Shown one piece after another: positions 57,243 through 64,000 of a stretch of DNA of 64,000 nucleotides. This DNA comes from Paraburkholderia translucens (GTDB lineage Bacteria > Pseudomonadota > Gammaproteobacteria > Burkholderiales > Burkholderiaceae). Position 1 is the stretch's first letter, and every line of letters starts with the position of its first letter. The stretch covers positions 1 to 64,000 of the forward strand of contig NZ_JAJITC010000005.1 in assembly GCF_020881035.1 (NCBI RefSeq). Reading direction: 5' to 3'. The notes below the pieces were generated by a model, which was not told the DNA's origin, made no database searches, and saw only the letters and a program-made list of their open reading frames with translations. The translations under genes and the position numbers were made by a program.

Positions 57243-58310
57243 ATGGTCGAGACCAGTAAGAACCGTCCCACAGCCGCCGAGGTGGCACGCCGGGCAGGCG
57301 TGTCACGGACGGCGGTTTCCTTTGTGCTGAACAACGTGACCGATCAAGGGATCAGCCCGGCAACGCGCGAGAGGGTCCTCGATGCTGCGCGGGAACTCGG
57401 GTACGAACCGAATGCGGCCGCCCGCATGCTCGCGAGCGGCACGACCGGCACCGTCGCGCTGGTCATGCCCAAGGCAGCACATCTGTACGTAGACGCATTC
57501 CTTGCGCAGATAGTCGCCAGCGTCAACGAGGAGTGCCATCGCCGGGGACTGAAGCTGCTGATCGAATCGACCGAGGACGAGGGCCGTGAACCCGGCGCGT
57601 TTGTGAATCTCGTGAAGAGCCGCAGCATCGACGGGCTCATCATCGTGAGCATTCGAACGACCGAGCGCGAGCATCTGCGAAGAATAGTCGATGCCGGCAT
57701 CCCGCTCGTCGTGGCGTTCGGCCGTGCGATGTCAGAACTTGGATACGTCGAGACGATTGGGCACGATGATGAGCATTCCGCGCAGATCGCCACGGAACAC
57801 CTGCTTGGTCTTGGACACGAGCGCATCGCGTACGTCAGCTTTGCACCGCGCGAATTCCATGCGGTCGGTGAACGCGAGCAGGGCTGGCGCAACGCTCTCG
57901 AAGCGCGCGGGGTTCACCCTGAGTCGGCGTGGGTCGAATATGCCGACATCGACGCACGTAGCGGCTATCTTGCAACCAGGCGCCTCCTCGAAAAGAGGAC
58001 CGGAATCACTGCACTCTTCGCGGGTAACGACACGATCGCATTCGGCGCGCTCAGGGCACTGAACGAGGCAGGTCTGCGTGTGCCACACGACGTTGCGCTG
58101 GTGGGCTATGACGACATTCCCCTTGCGGCTTACGCAAGCCCCCCCTTGACCACGATGCGGACGGATCCAATCGGACAAGGGAAGGAGGCCATGACGTTGC
58201 TCGCTGCGCAGATGGAGAATCGCGACCGACGTACGGTTGCACGGCGGATCGAGCACGTTGCGGAATTGATCGTTCGCGAATCGTGCGGCGCGCACTTGCG
58301 TGGCGCTTGA
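57243..58310 (+). CDS. LacI-family transcriptional regulator
   Basis: 355 residues. The N-terminal HTH reads PTAAEVARRAGVSRTAVSFVLNN, typical LacI, and the hinge includes PNAAARMLASG. The ligand-binding core runs from about residue 70, ending GYDDIPLAAYASPPLTTMR. It is co-oriented with and 8 bp after the GH4 gene. It most likely represses the divergent importer and its own operon by binding the two palindromes at 55626 and 55692. The inducer is probably the sugar or its phosphorylated form. Confidence 0.93.
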   Translation: MVETSKNRPTAAEVARRAGVSRTAVSFVLNNVTDQGISPATRERVLDAARELGYEPNAAARMLASGTTGTVALVMPKAAHLYVDAFLAQIVASVNEECHRRGLKLLIESTEDEGREPGAFVNLVKSRSIDGLIIVSIRTTEREHLRRIVDAGIPLVVAFGRAMSELGYVETIGHDDEHSAQIATEHLLGLGHERIAYVSFAPREFHAVGEREQGWRNALEARGVHPESAWVEYADIDARSGYLATRRLLEKRTGITALFAGNDTIAFGALRALNEAGLRVPHDVALVGYDDIPLAAYASPPLTTMRTDPIGQGKEAMTLLAAQMENRDRRTVARRIEHVAELIVRESCGAHLRGA

Positions 58311-58398
58311 TCGTCACGCAATGACGGTATCTCCCCCGCTCCCGTGCGCACGGAATATGTGGGCTATCATGCGCATAACAGCCGACACGGAGGCAGAT

Positions 58399-58641
58399 AT
58401 GAGTCGAACAGTTGAAGCTCGGTTGCGTAAAGCAACGAACGTCACGCTGCCGACGGACGTCTACGAGGAAGGCAAGGCCCTCGGGCTGAATTTTTCACGC
58501 ATCTTCGAACAGGCGATGCGTGAGGCGATTCGCGTTGAACGCGGCCGTCGCTGGGCCACCGAAAACGTGGACTTCATCGCGGCTCACAATGCGTTCGTCG
58601 AGAAGCACGGCCTCCCACTGGCCGAACGTCGGATGTTCTAA
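58399..58641 (+). CDS. ccdA: CcdA-family antitoxin (orphan)
   Basis: 80 residues. GGAGG sits six bases before the ATG at 58399. The N-terminal ribbon-helix-helix region (RKATNVTLPTDVYEEGKALGLNFSRIFEQAMREAI) and the C-terminal NVDFIAAHNAFVEKHGLPLAERRMF match CcdA antitoxins, which bind DNA and CcdB. The stop overlaps the ATG of a broken ccdB by 1 bp, the normal operon design. With no toxin left, it may be a neutral relic or act as an anti-addiction protein. Confidence 0.88.
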   Translation: MSRTVEARLRKATNVTLPTDVYEEGKALGLNFSRIFEQAMREAIRVERGRRWATENVDFIAAHNAFVEKHGLPLAERRMF

Positions 58642-58661
58642 TGGCCCGATTCGAAGCCTAG
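58641..58661 (+). pseudogene. ccdB: ccdB remnant (six codons)
   Basis: The ATG overlapping the ccdA stop reads MARFEA and then TAG. CcdB proteins begin MARFDVY-like, so this is the start of the toxin with an early stop. The downstream sequence no longer resembles CcdB. The toxin is lost. Confidence 0.6.
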
Positions 58662-58718
58662 TTCCGACAGTCGCGCGATGGTCCAAACCAGCAGTCCTCG
58701 CATCGGAGGTCAGCGCCA

Positions 58719-59318
58719 ATGAGTCCCGCCATCATCATCCTGCTCGTGCTCCTGGCCGTCGCGCTGCTACTCGCGCTCTGGCTGATGGGCGTCTACAACA
58801 GGCTAGTGGTCGCCCGGAACCGCTTCGCGAACGCCTTCGCCCAGATCGACGTGCAACTCAAACGCCGCTATGAACTGATTCCCAACCTGGTCGAGGCGGT
58901 CAAGGGTTACATGAGCCACGAAAGGGAGACGCTCGACGCCGTTATCAGGGCCCGCAACAGCGCGATGGCAGCCGAACAGAAAGTCGCCGCCAATCCTGGC
59001 GACCCGGCGGCCATGAGGGGGTTCAACGAGGCCGAGACGCAGCTGGGCGGCGTTCTGGGCCGGCTTTTCGCGTTATCCGAGGCGTACCCGGACCTCAAGG
59101 CCAACCAGAACATGCTCGCCCTGCAGGAGGAGCTGAGTTCGACCGAGAACAAGGTCAGCTTCGCCCGGCAAGCGTTCAACGACGCCGCCACCGACTACAA
59201 CATCCGGCGCGAGGTCTTCCCGGCGGCCATGGTTGCCGGCATGTTTGGTTTCAAGGAAGCGGCGCTACTCGAAACCGCAGAGGCCGAGCGCGCAGCGCCC
59301 AAAGTGTCGTTCCGGTAA
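58719..59318 (+). CDS. lemA: LemA family protein
   Basis: 199 residues. A single N-terminal transmembrane helix (about 3-22) and the LemA core NRLVVARNRFANAFAQIDVQLKRRYELIPNLVEAVKGYMSHE, followed by helical repeats. These membrane-anchored coiled-coil proteins have unclear function; they often pair with M48 proteases, as here, where the protease begins 53 bp after the stop. The pairing is widespread in bacteria. Confidence 0.92.
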   Translation: MSPAIIILLVLLAVALLLALWLMGVYNRLVVARNRFANAFAQIDVQLKRRYELIPNLVEAVKGYMSHERETLDAVIRARNSAMAAEQKVAANPGDPAAMRGFNEAETQLGGVLGRLFALSEAYPDLKANQNMLALQEELSSTENKVSFARQAFNDAATDYNIRREVFPAAMVAGMFGFKEAALLETAEAERAAPKVSFR

Positions 59319-59371
59319 TCCCGATCCGCCGCAGCTCCGTGCAGTTCATGTTTCCCAAAACCGCGCCGACC

Positions 59372-61321
59372 ATGGCCACCAATTTCTTTCAGCAGCAGGA
59401 TTCGGCTCGGCGGAAAACATTTCAGCTGGTGGTCTATTTCGTCCTCGCGATCCTGATTCTGATCGCCCTCGTGTACGGCCTTCTGGTAGCGCTGAGCATG
59501 TACGGCGCTCACGAGCCAGTGTCCTGGTGGCAACCTGAGATGTTGCTGATCGCGGCGCCGGGGGTGGGCATCGTGGTCGGCGGGGCCAGCGCGATCAAGG
59601 TGGCCCAGCTCGCTTCCGGCGGGCAGGCGGTCGCCCTGATGTTGGGAGGCAGAGAGGTGCCGGGCACGACCACCGACGCGCGCGAAAAACGGCTCCTCAA
59701 CGTCGTCGAGGAAATGGCCCTCGCCGCAGGCGTGCCGGTGCCCCCTGTGTATGTTCTGCCTGAGGCTGGCATCAATGCCTTCGCGGCCGGCTACGCCCCG
59801 GGCGACGCCGTGGTCGCCGTATCCCAGGGCTGCCTCGATTATCTGACCCGCGACGAGCTGCAGGGCGTGGTGGCCCACGAGTTCAGCCATATCCTCAACG
59901 GCGACATGCGGCTCAACATCCGGCTGATCGGCCTGATCTTCGGGATCATGGTGTTGTCCATCATCGGCCGCAGCCTCATGTTCGCGTCCCGCGGGCGCTC
60001 CTCGGGAAGACAGGACTCCCGTGGCGGCATGGTGTTGCTGGGTCTGGGCGTGTTTGCGCTGGGACTCGTGGGTGCGTTCTTCGGTCGGCTGATCATGGCA
60101 GCGGTGTCCCGGCAGCGCGAGTACCTGGCCGATGCCAGCGCCGTCCAGTTCACGCGCAACCCCGACGGGATTGCCGGGGCGCTCAAGAAGATCGGCGGGC
60201 TGGCCGAGGGCTCGCGCATCGGCACCCCCCGGGCCGCCGAGGCCGCTCACATGTTCTTCGCCAACGCCTTTGCCGGCGCGGGGCTCGCCGGACTGCTGGC
60301 CACCCACCCGCCCCTCGTCGAGCGGATTCGCCGGCTCATTCCCCAGTTCGACGGCCGGTTCCCGGAAGTGCAGCCGGTCGGCGCTGATCGGGAACACCTC
60401 GAAGAGCGCCGCCCCAGCCGCGTCCCGCCTTTCGGCGGGGCTCCAACGTTACCGGGGCTGCCGCAGGTGCCGATCCCGGTCCTGGGATTAGCCTCCAAGC
60501 CCGCATCCCGGGTCGGCCATATCGATCGGGAAGCGATTGACTATGCCCACGAGCTGCACGACAGCATGCCCGAGGTGCTCAGGGTCGCCGCACAGGAACC
60601 GTTCAGTGCTCGTGCCCTCGTCTACGCTCTGCTCATGGACCCGCGGGCTGACCTGCGGGAACTCCAGCTGACCCAACTGAAGGCCGGCGCTGAGCCGCAG
60701 GACTTCGCGGAAGCCTTGCGGCTGGTCGTACCCGTCCAGGCACTGCCGGACACGCACCGGCTGCCCTTGCTGGACCTGGCCTTGCCGGCCCTGCGGCAGA
60801 TGTCGCCGCGCCAGCACCGGGCTTTTCGCGCCCAGGTAGAGTTACTGATGATCGCCGACCAACGGTTGACGCTGTACGAGTACGCGCTTCGCTGTGTGCT
60901 GCATCGCCATCTCGACGCCCAGTTCCTGCCTCAGCGTCAGACGCATCCGGTGCACAGCTCGCCGAAAAAGCTGACGCGCCCTGTCGCGACGGTGTTGGCA
61001 CTATTGGCCTGGGAAGGCCAGCCGGAACGCGACCAGGCTGCCCGTGCTTTCGATGCGGGCATGCGCGAATACATTGGCGGCGACCACACGCACCGCTTGC
61101 CGCCCCGCGAGGAATGTTCCCTCGCCGAGTTCGATGCGGCGCTGCAAATGCTCAATCAATCTGTGTCGGCCATCAAGCGCCGGATCGTGGCGGCCTGCGC
61201 GGGCTGCATCCTGGCGAACCGGCAGGTCACCGTCCGTGAAGTGGAGCTGCTCCGCGCCATTTGCGATACGCTCGACTGCCCGCTGCCGCCGCTCGCCGTG
61301 GAGAAATCGGCAGAACGGTGA
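59372..61321 (+). CDS. M48-family membrane metalloprotease (HtpX-like) with long C-terminal extension
   Basis: 649 residues. Two N-terminal membrane segments, the zinc site HEFSH (169-173) and the later REYLADASAVQF with the third ligand Glu, then a second pair of hydrophobic helices. A C-terminal extension of roughly 300 residues has no recognised domain. HtpX-like proteases degrade damaged membrane proteins. The start at 59372 (MATNFFQQQDSARR) is favoured; an ATG at 59348 is possible. It lies with lemA in a likely operon. Confidence 0.85.
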   Translation: MATNFFQQQDSARRKTFQLVVYFVLAILILIALVYGLLVALSMYGAHEPVSWWQPEMLLIAAPGVGIVVGGASAIKVAQLASGGQAVALMLGGREVPGTTTDAREKRLLNVVEEMALAAGVPVPPVYVLPEAGINAFAAGYAPGDAVVAVSQGCLDYLTRDELQGVVAHEFSHILNGDMRLNIRLIGLIFGIMVLSIIGRSLMFASRGRSSGRQDSRGGMVLLGLGVFALGLVGAFFGRLIMAAVSRQREYLADASAVQFTRNPDGIAGALKKIGGLAEGSRIGTPRAAEAAHMFFANAFAGAGLAGLLATHPPLVERIRRLIPQFDGRFPEVQPVGADREHLEERRPSRVPPFGGAPTLPGLPQVPIPVLGLASKPASRVGHIDREAIDYAHELHDSMPEVLRVAAQEPFSARALVYALLMDPRADLRELQLTQLKAGAEPQDFAEALRLVVPVQALPDTHRLPLLDLALPALRQMSPRQHRAFRAQVELLMIADQRLTLYEYALRCVLHRHLDAQFLPQRQTHPVHSSPKKLTRPVATVLALLAWEGQPERDQAARAFDAGMREYIGGDHTHRLPPREECSLAEFDAALQMLNQSVSAIKRRIVAACAGCILANRQVTVREVELLRAICDTLDCPLPPLAVEKSAER

Positions 61322-61467
61322 AGGACGTGCCTATTTGAAACAATTCCGATTCGACGATAAGCACAGCAATGCGCGACTAATAAAGATAGCGACAATCGAT
61401 AGTTTCATGCTCAACAGGATGTTGATTAGAGTCGTGATGAACTTTCCGACTTTCAACATACAACGAC
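61322..61467. other. Intergenic region upstream of the sugar-binding protein gene
   Basis: A 146-bp gap, AT-richer than the surroundings. It probably carries the promoter of the ribose-type importer, but I could not assign boxes with confidence. Confidence 0.35.
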
Positions 61468-62481
61468 ATGACACCCTTTGATCGATTTCTCACGAAGCTC
61501 GCTCCCCTCGCGCTGGCACTTGGCGCGCTGACGTCTTTCCCGTTGGCTCACGCGCAAGGCGATGCCGCCGCGACCGACAACACGGTGCCATCGCTGAAGG
61601 GTAAGCGCATCGGCATTACGGCGGCCGGCACGGATCATTACTGGGATCTGAAAGCGTACCAGGGGGCAATCGATGAAGTGAAGCGGCTTGGCGGCACGCC
61701 CGTCGCGCTCGATGCAGGTCGCAACGACAATCGCCAGATTTCACAGATCCAGACGCTGATTGCGCAGAAACCGGATGCCATCATCGAACAGCTCGGCACG
61801 GCGAGCGTGCTCGAGCCGTGGCTGCAGAAAATCCGCCAGGCGGGCATCCCTCTCTTTACGATTGATACCGCATCGCCTTCGAGCATCAATGACACGACGT
61901 CGGACAATTTCTTTATCGGCGAACAACTGGCGCTGAAGCTCGTCAACGACATTCACGGCGAAGGCAATATCCTGGTCTTCAACGGCTTCTACGGCGTGCC
62001 GGTTTGTGCGATCCGCTACGACCAGTTGAAAGCCGTATTGAAGTATTACCCGAAAGTGCACATCATCGAACCGGAATTGCGCGACGTCATTCCGAACACC
62101 GTGCAAAGCGCCTACGCGCAGGTCAGCCAGCTGCTCACGAAATACCCGAAGGGTCAGATTTCCGCGGTCTGGGCGGCGTGGGATGTGCCTCAGGTCGGCG
62201 CGACGCAGGCCGTCGACGCTGCGCGTCGCGACGAGATCAAAACCTATGCGGTGGACGGCAGCCCCGACGTCGTTGCGCTCGTCAAGGATCCGAAATCGAG
62301 CGCGGCCGCCGTTGTGGCCCAGCAGCCTTCGCTGATCGGCAAGACAGCGGTCGATAACGTCGCCCGCTATCTGGCGGGCGACCGCTCGCTGCCGCCATAC
62401 ACCTACGTGCCGTCGATTCTCGTCACCAAGGACAACGCCGGCACCATTCAGCAAACGCTCGGCCAGGTCACTGCAAAGTGA
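61468..62481 (+). CDS. Sugar ABC transporter substrate-binding protein (ribose/xylose-type, RbsB-like)
   Basis: 337 residues with a signal peptide ending AHAQ. The mature part has the type I periplasmic fold: GKRIGITAAGTDHYWDLKAYQGAIDEVKRLGG, DNRQISQIQTLIAQKPDAIIEQLG and VDGSPDVVALVKDPKSSAAAVVAQQP. It binds a pentose, hexose or similar ligand. The next gene, an RbsA-type ATPase, starts in a GTGA overlap with the stop. Confidence 0.9.
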   Translation: MTPFDRFLTKLAPLALALGALTSFPLAHAQGDAAATDNTVPSLKGKRIGITAAGTDHYWDLKAYQGAIDEVKRLGGTPVALDAGRNDNRQISQIQTLIAQKPDAIIEQLGTASVLEPWLQKIRQAGIPLFTIDTASPSSINDTTSDNFFIGEQLALKLVNDIHGEGNILVFNGFYGVPVCAIRYDQLKAVLKYYPKVHIIEPELRDVIPNTVQSAYAQVSQLLTKYPKGQISAVWAAWDVPQVGATQAVDAARRDEIKTYAVDGSPDVVALVKDPKSSAAAVVAQQPSLIGKTAVDNVARYLAGDRSLPPYTYVPSILVTKDNAGTIQQTLGQVTAK

Positions 62482-64000
62482 GCGCATCCACGCGTCCGCC
62501 TGCGCTCGAACTGCGCGACATCGTCAAGCGGTTCGACGGCGTACCGGCATTGCGCGGTGCGTCGTTGCAGGTTGCTCGCGGCACCGTGCATGGTCTGATC
62601 GGGCAGAACGGCGCCGGCAAGTCCACCTTGATCAAGATTCTCGCCGGCATCCATGCGGCCGACAGCGGCACGATTTCGGTCAACGGCGCCGACCGGCCGC
62701 TGGCGCCCGGCTCCAGCCGCGCGCCCTTGCAAGGCATCGGCTTCATCCATCAGGAACGTCTGCTGCCCGCTACGTTCACGGTAGCTGAAGCGCTGATGTT
62801 CGGCCATGAGCCGGCCATCGGGCCGCGCGTGGCGGGTTCGCTGCGGCTGCTCGATGTGAGGCGCACGCAGCGCGCTGCGAGCGAGGCGCTGCACACACAC
62901 TTCGGTGTCGAGTTGGCGCCGAACCGCCTGATCGGCGAACTGAGTGTTGCCGAACAGCAGATCGTGCAGATCACCCGCGCATTGATTCGCGAACCCGAAA
63001 TTCTCGTATTCGACGAGCCAACTGCGGCGCTCGTGAGTCGCGAGGTCGACCGCCTGCTGTCGACCATTGGTCACTTGCGGCAGCGCGGCCTGACAATCCT
63101 CTACGTCTCGCACTACCTGAATGAGATTGCGGCCATCTGCGATCGCGTGTCGGTGTTGCGCGACGGCGTCGATGTTGCGCACGTCGACGCACGTGATACA
63201 CCGACCGAATCGCTCGTCACCGCGATGATCGGCGAAGCACAGGCAGCGCGCACGCGCACTGCGTCACGAACGCCAGGCGACCCCGTCTTGCAGGTCCGCA
63301 ATCTGTCCGCGGCCGGACGTTTCGACAACGTATCGTTCAGCCTGCGGCGCGGCGAGATCGTTGGCTTGACGGGGTTGCTGGGGTCAGGCGGCAAGCAGGT
63401 CGTGCGAAGCCTGTTCGGCCTCGAGCGGGGCGTGCGCGGAGAGGTCGAAATCGACGGCAAAGATGTGTTACTGCGCAGTCCGTGCAACGCAGCGCGGCGC
63501 GGCATCGCGTTCGTGCCGGAGAACCGGCGCGCGCACGGCGTGGCGCCGTCATTGTCCGTGCGCGAGAACATCACGCTCGCCAGCCTCGCGCGCTTCAGCC
63601 GCTTCGGCCTGCTCGCGCGGCAACGGGAAACGGACACGGTGCGGCAGCTGATCGACACGCTGGGCATACGTGCACCCGGTCCCGAAGCGCCCGTCAGGCA
63701 TCTGTCCGGCGGCAACCAGCAGAAAGTCGCACTGGGGAAATGGTTGAGCCGCGGCGCGGACCTGGCTTCTTCCGTGTATCTGCTCGACGAGCCGACTGTC
63801 GGCGTCGACATCGGCGCGAAGGCCGAGATCTATCGTCTGCTGGACCGCCTCGCGGACGAGGGCGCGGCCGTACTGCTTTTTTCCAGCGATCTGATCGAAC
63901 TGCTCGACATCACCGACCGCGTGCTCGTGATGGCGCGCGGCCGGCTCGTTCGGGAGCTGGCGTCACGCGAGTCCGACAGTCGGGACGTGCTTGCATGGGC
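62478..64000 (+). CDS. Sugar ABC transporter ATP-binding protein (RbsA-like), partial at window end
   Basis: About 507 residues of a two-domain ATPase before the sequence stops at 64000. Domain 1 has Walker A GQNGAGKST, LSVAEQQIVQITRAL and Walker B ILVFDEPTAAL. Domain 2 has the degenerate Walker A GLLGSGGKQV usual in this family, LSGGNQQKVALGKWL and YLLDEPTVGVD. It starts at GTG 62478, overlapping the binding protein stop (GTGA). It would energise a CUT2-type sugar importer; the permease gene presumably lies beyond the window. Confidence 0.9.
   Translation, partial: MSASTRPPALELRDIVKRFDGVPALRGASLQVARGTVHGLIGQNGAGKSTLIKILAGIHAADSGTISVNGADRPLAPGSSRAPLQGIGFIHQERLLPATFTVAEALMFGHEPAIGPRVAGSLRLLDVRRTQRAASEALHTHFGVELAPNRLIGELSVAEQQIVQITRALIREPEILVFDEPTAALVSREVDRLLSTIGHLRQRGLTILYVSHYLNEIAAICDRVSVLRDGVDVAHVDARDTPTESLVTAMIGEAQAARTRTASRTPGDPVLQVRNLSAAGRFDNVSFSLRRGEIVGLTGLLGSGGKQVVRSLFGLERGVRGEVEIDGKDVLLRSPCNAARRGIAFVPENRRAHGVAPSLSVRENITLASLARFSRFGLLARQRETDTVRQLIDTLGIRAPGPEAPVRHLSGGNQQKVALGKWLSRGADLASSVYLLDEPTVGVDIGAKAEIYRLLDRLADEGAAVLLFSSDLIELLDITDRVLVMARGRLVRELASRESDSRDVLAW

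Noticed and set aside
59195..60397. Minus-strand 400-codon ORF opposite the M48 protease
   Set aside because: No recognisable domain, and it covers the intact HEFSH protease frame.

Overview
This is a GC-rich window of betaproteobacterial type, most likely Burkholderiaceae (Paraburkholderia, Caballeronia or Burkholderia). The indications are the GroES/GroEL sequences, a DUF4148 protein, a DszA/SfnB-type sulfur cluster and many ABC importers with short operon spacing. The mix of catabolic operons, regulators, transposase remnants and broken genes, and the absence of rRNA or tRNA genes, suits a secondary chromosome or megaplasmid. This placement is inference; no search was run.

Layout: 0.1-8.9 kb holds two minus-strand sulfur operons. 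One has a TauD-like dioxygenase, a sulfonate-type ABC importer, a flavoprotein and a 2[4Fe-4S] ferredoxin; the other is a metQNI-type importer. 9.1-10.8 kb is a graveyard of transposase and group II intron RT fragments. 10.8-13.7 kb carries a cobalt-type nitrile hydratase set (alpha, beta, accessory) and a 3'-truncated flavin monooxygenase. 13.8-17.7 kb has a GH15 glucoamylase-like enzyme, an IS110-like remnant and a broken type VI secretion fragment (ClpV C-terminus, TssE).

17.7-47.6 kb is the core of the window, a roughly 30-kb assemblage for scavenging organic sulfur. It contains two paralogous FAD/NAD(P) oxidoreductases, groES-groEL with a CIRCE operator, a polar-amino-acid-type ABC importer, a VOC protein and a Liv-type importer with a fused LivH-LivM permease. 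It also has two paralogous Liv-type binding proteins, a LysR regulator, three DszA/NtaA-type FMN monooxygenases, an SfnB/DszC-type flavoprotein, a DUF3088 protein and a sulfonate-type importer with two permease genes. The end of the block is a TauD-SoxC-cytochrome c operon. The logic I infer is uptake, then oxidative C-S cleavage that releases sulfite, then reduction of sulfite for cysteine or its oxidation by the SoxC-like enzyme. Two minus-strand operons in this block share a 57-bp promoter element (48 of 57 positions identical), which points to a common LysR/CysB-type regulon.

47.7-51.8 kb holds a sulfatase fragment, a perfect 15-bp inverted repeat, two small exported proteins and a diguanylate cyclase with intact GGEEF and I-site. 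51.9-58.3 kb is a sugar locus: binding protein, two permeases, a GH4 alpha-galactosidase-like enzyme, a LacI regulator, two operator-like palindromes and a badly deleted ABC ATPase gene. 58.4-64 kb holds an orphan CcdA antitoxin whose ccdB partner is cut to six codons, a LemA protein with an M48 protease, and the start of a second sugar ABC operon that runs off the window.
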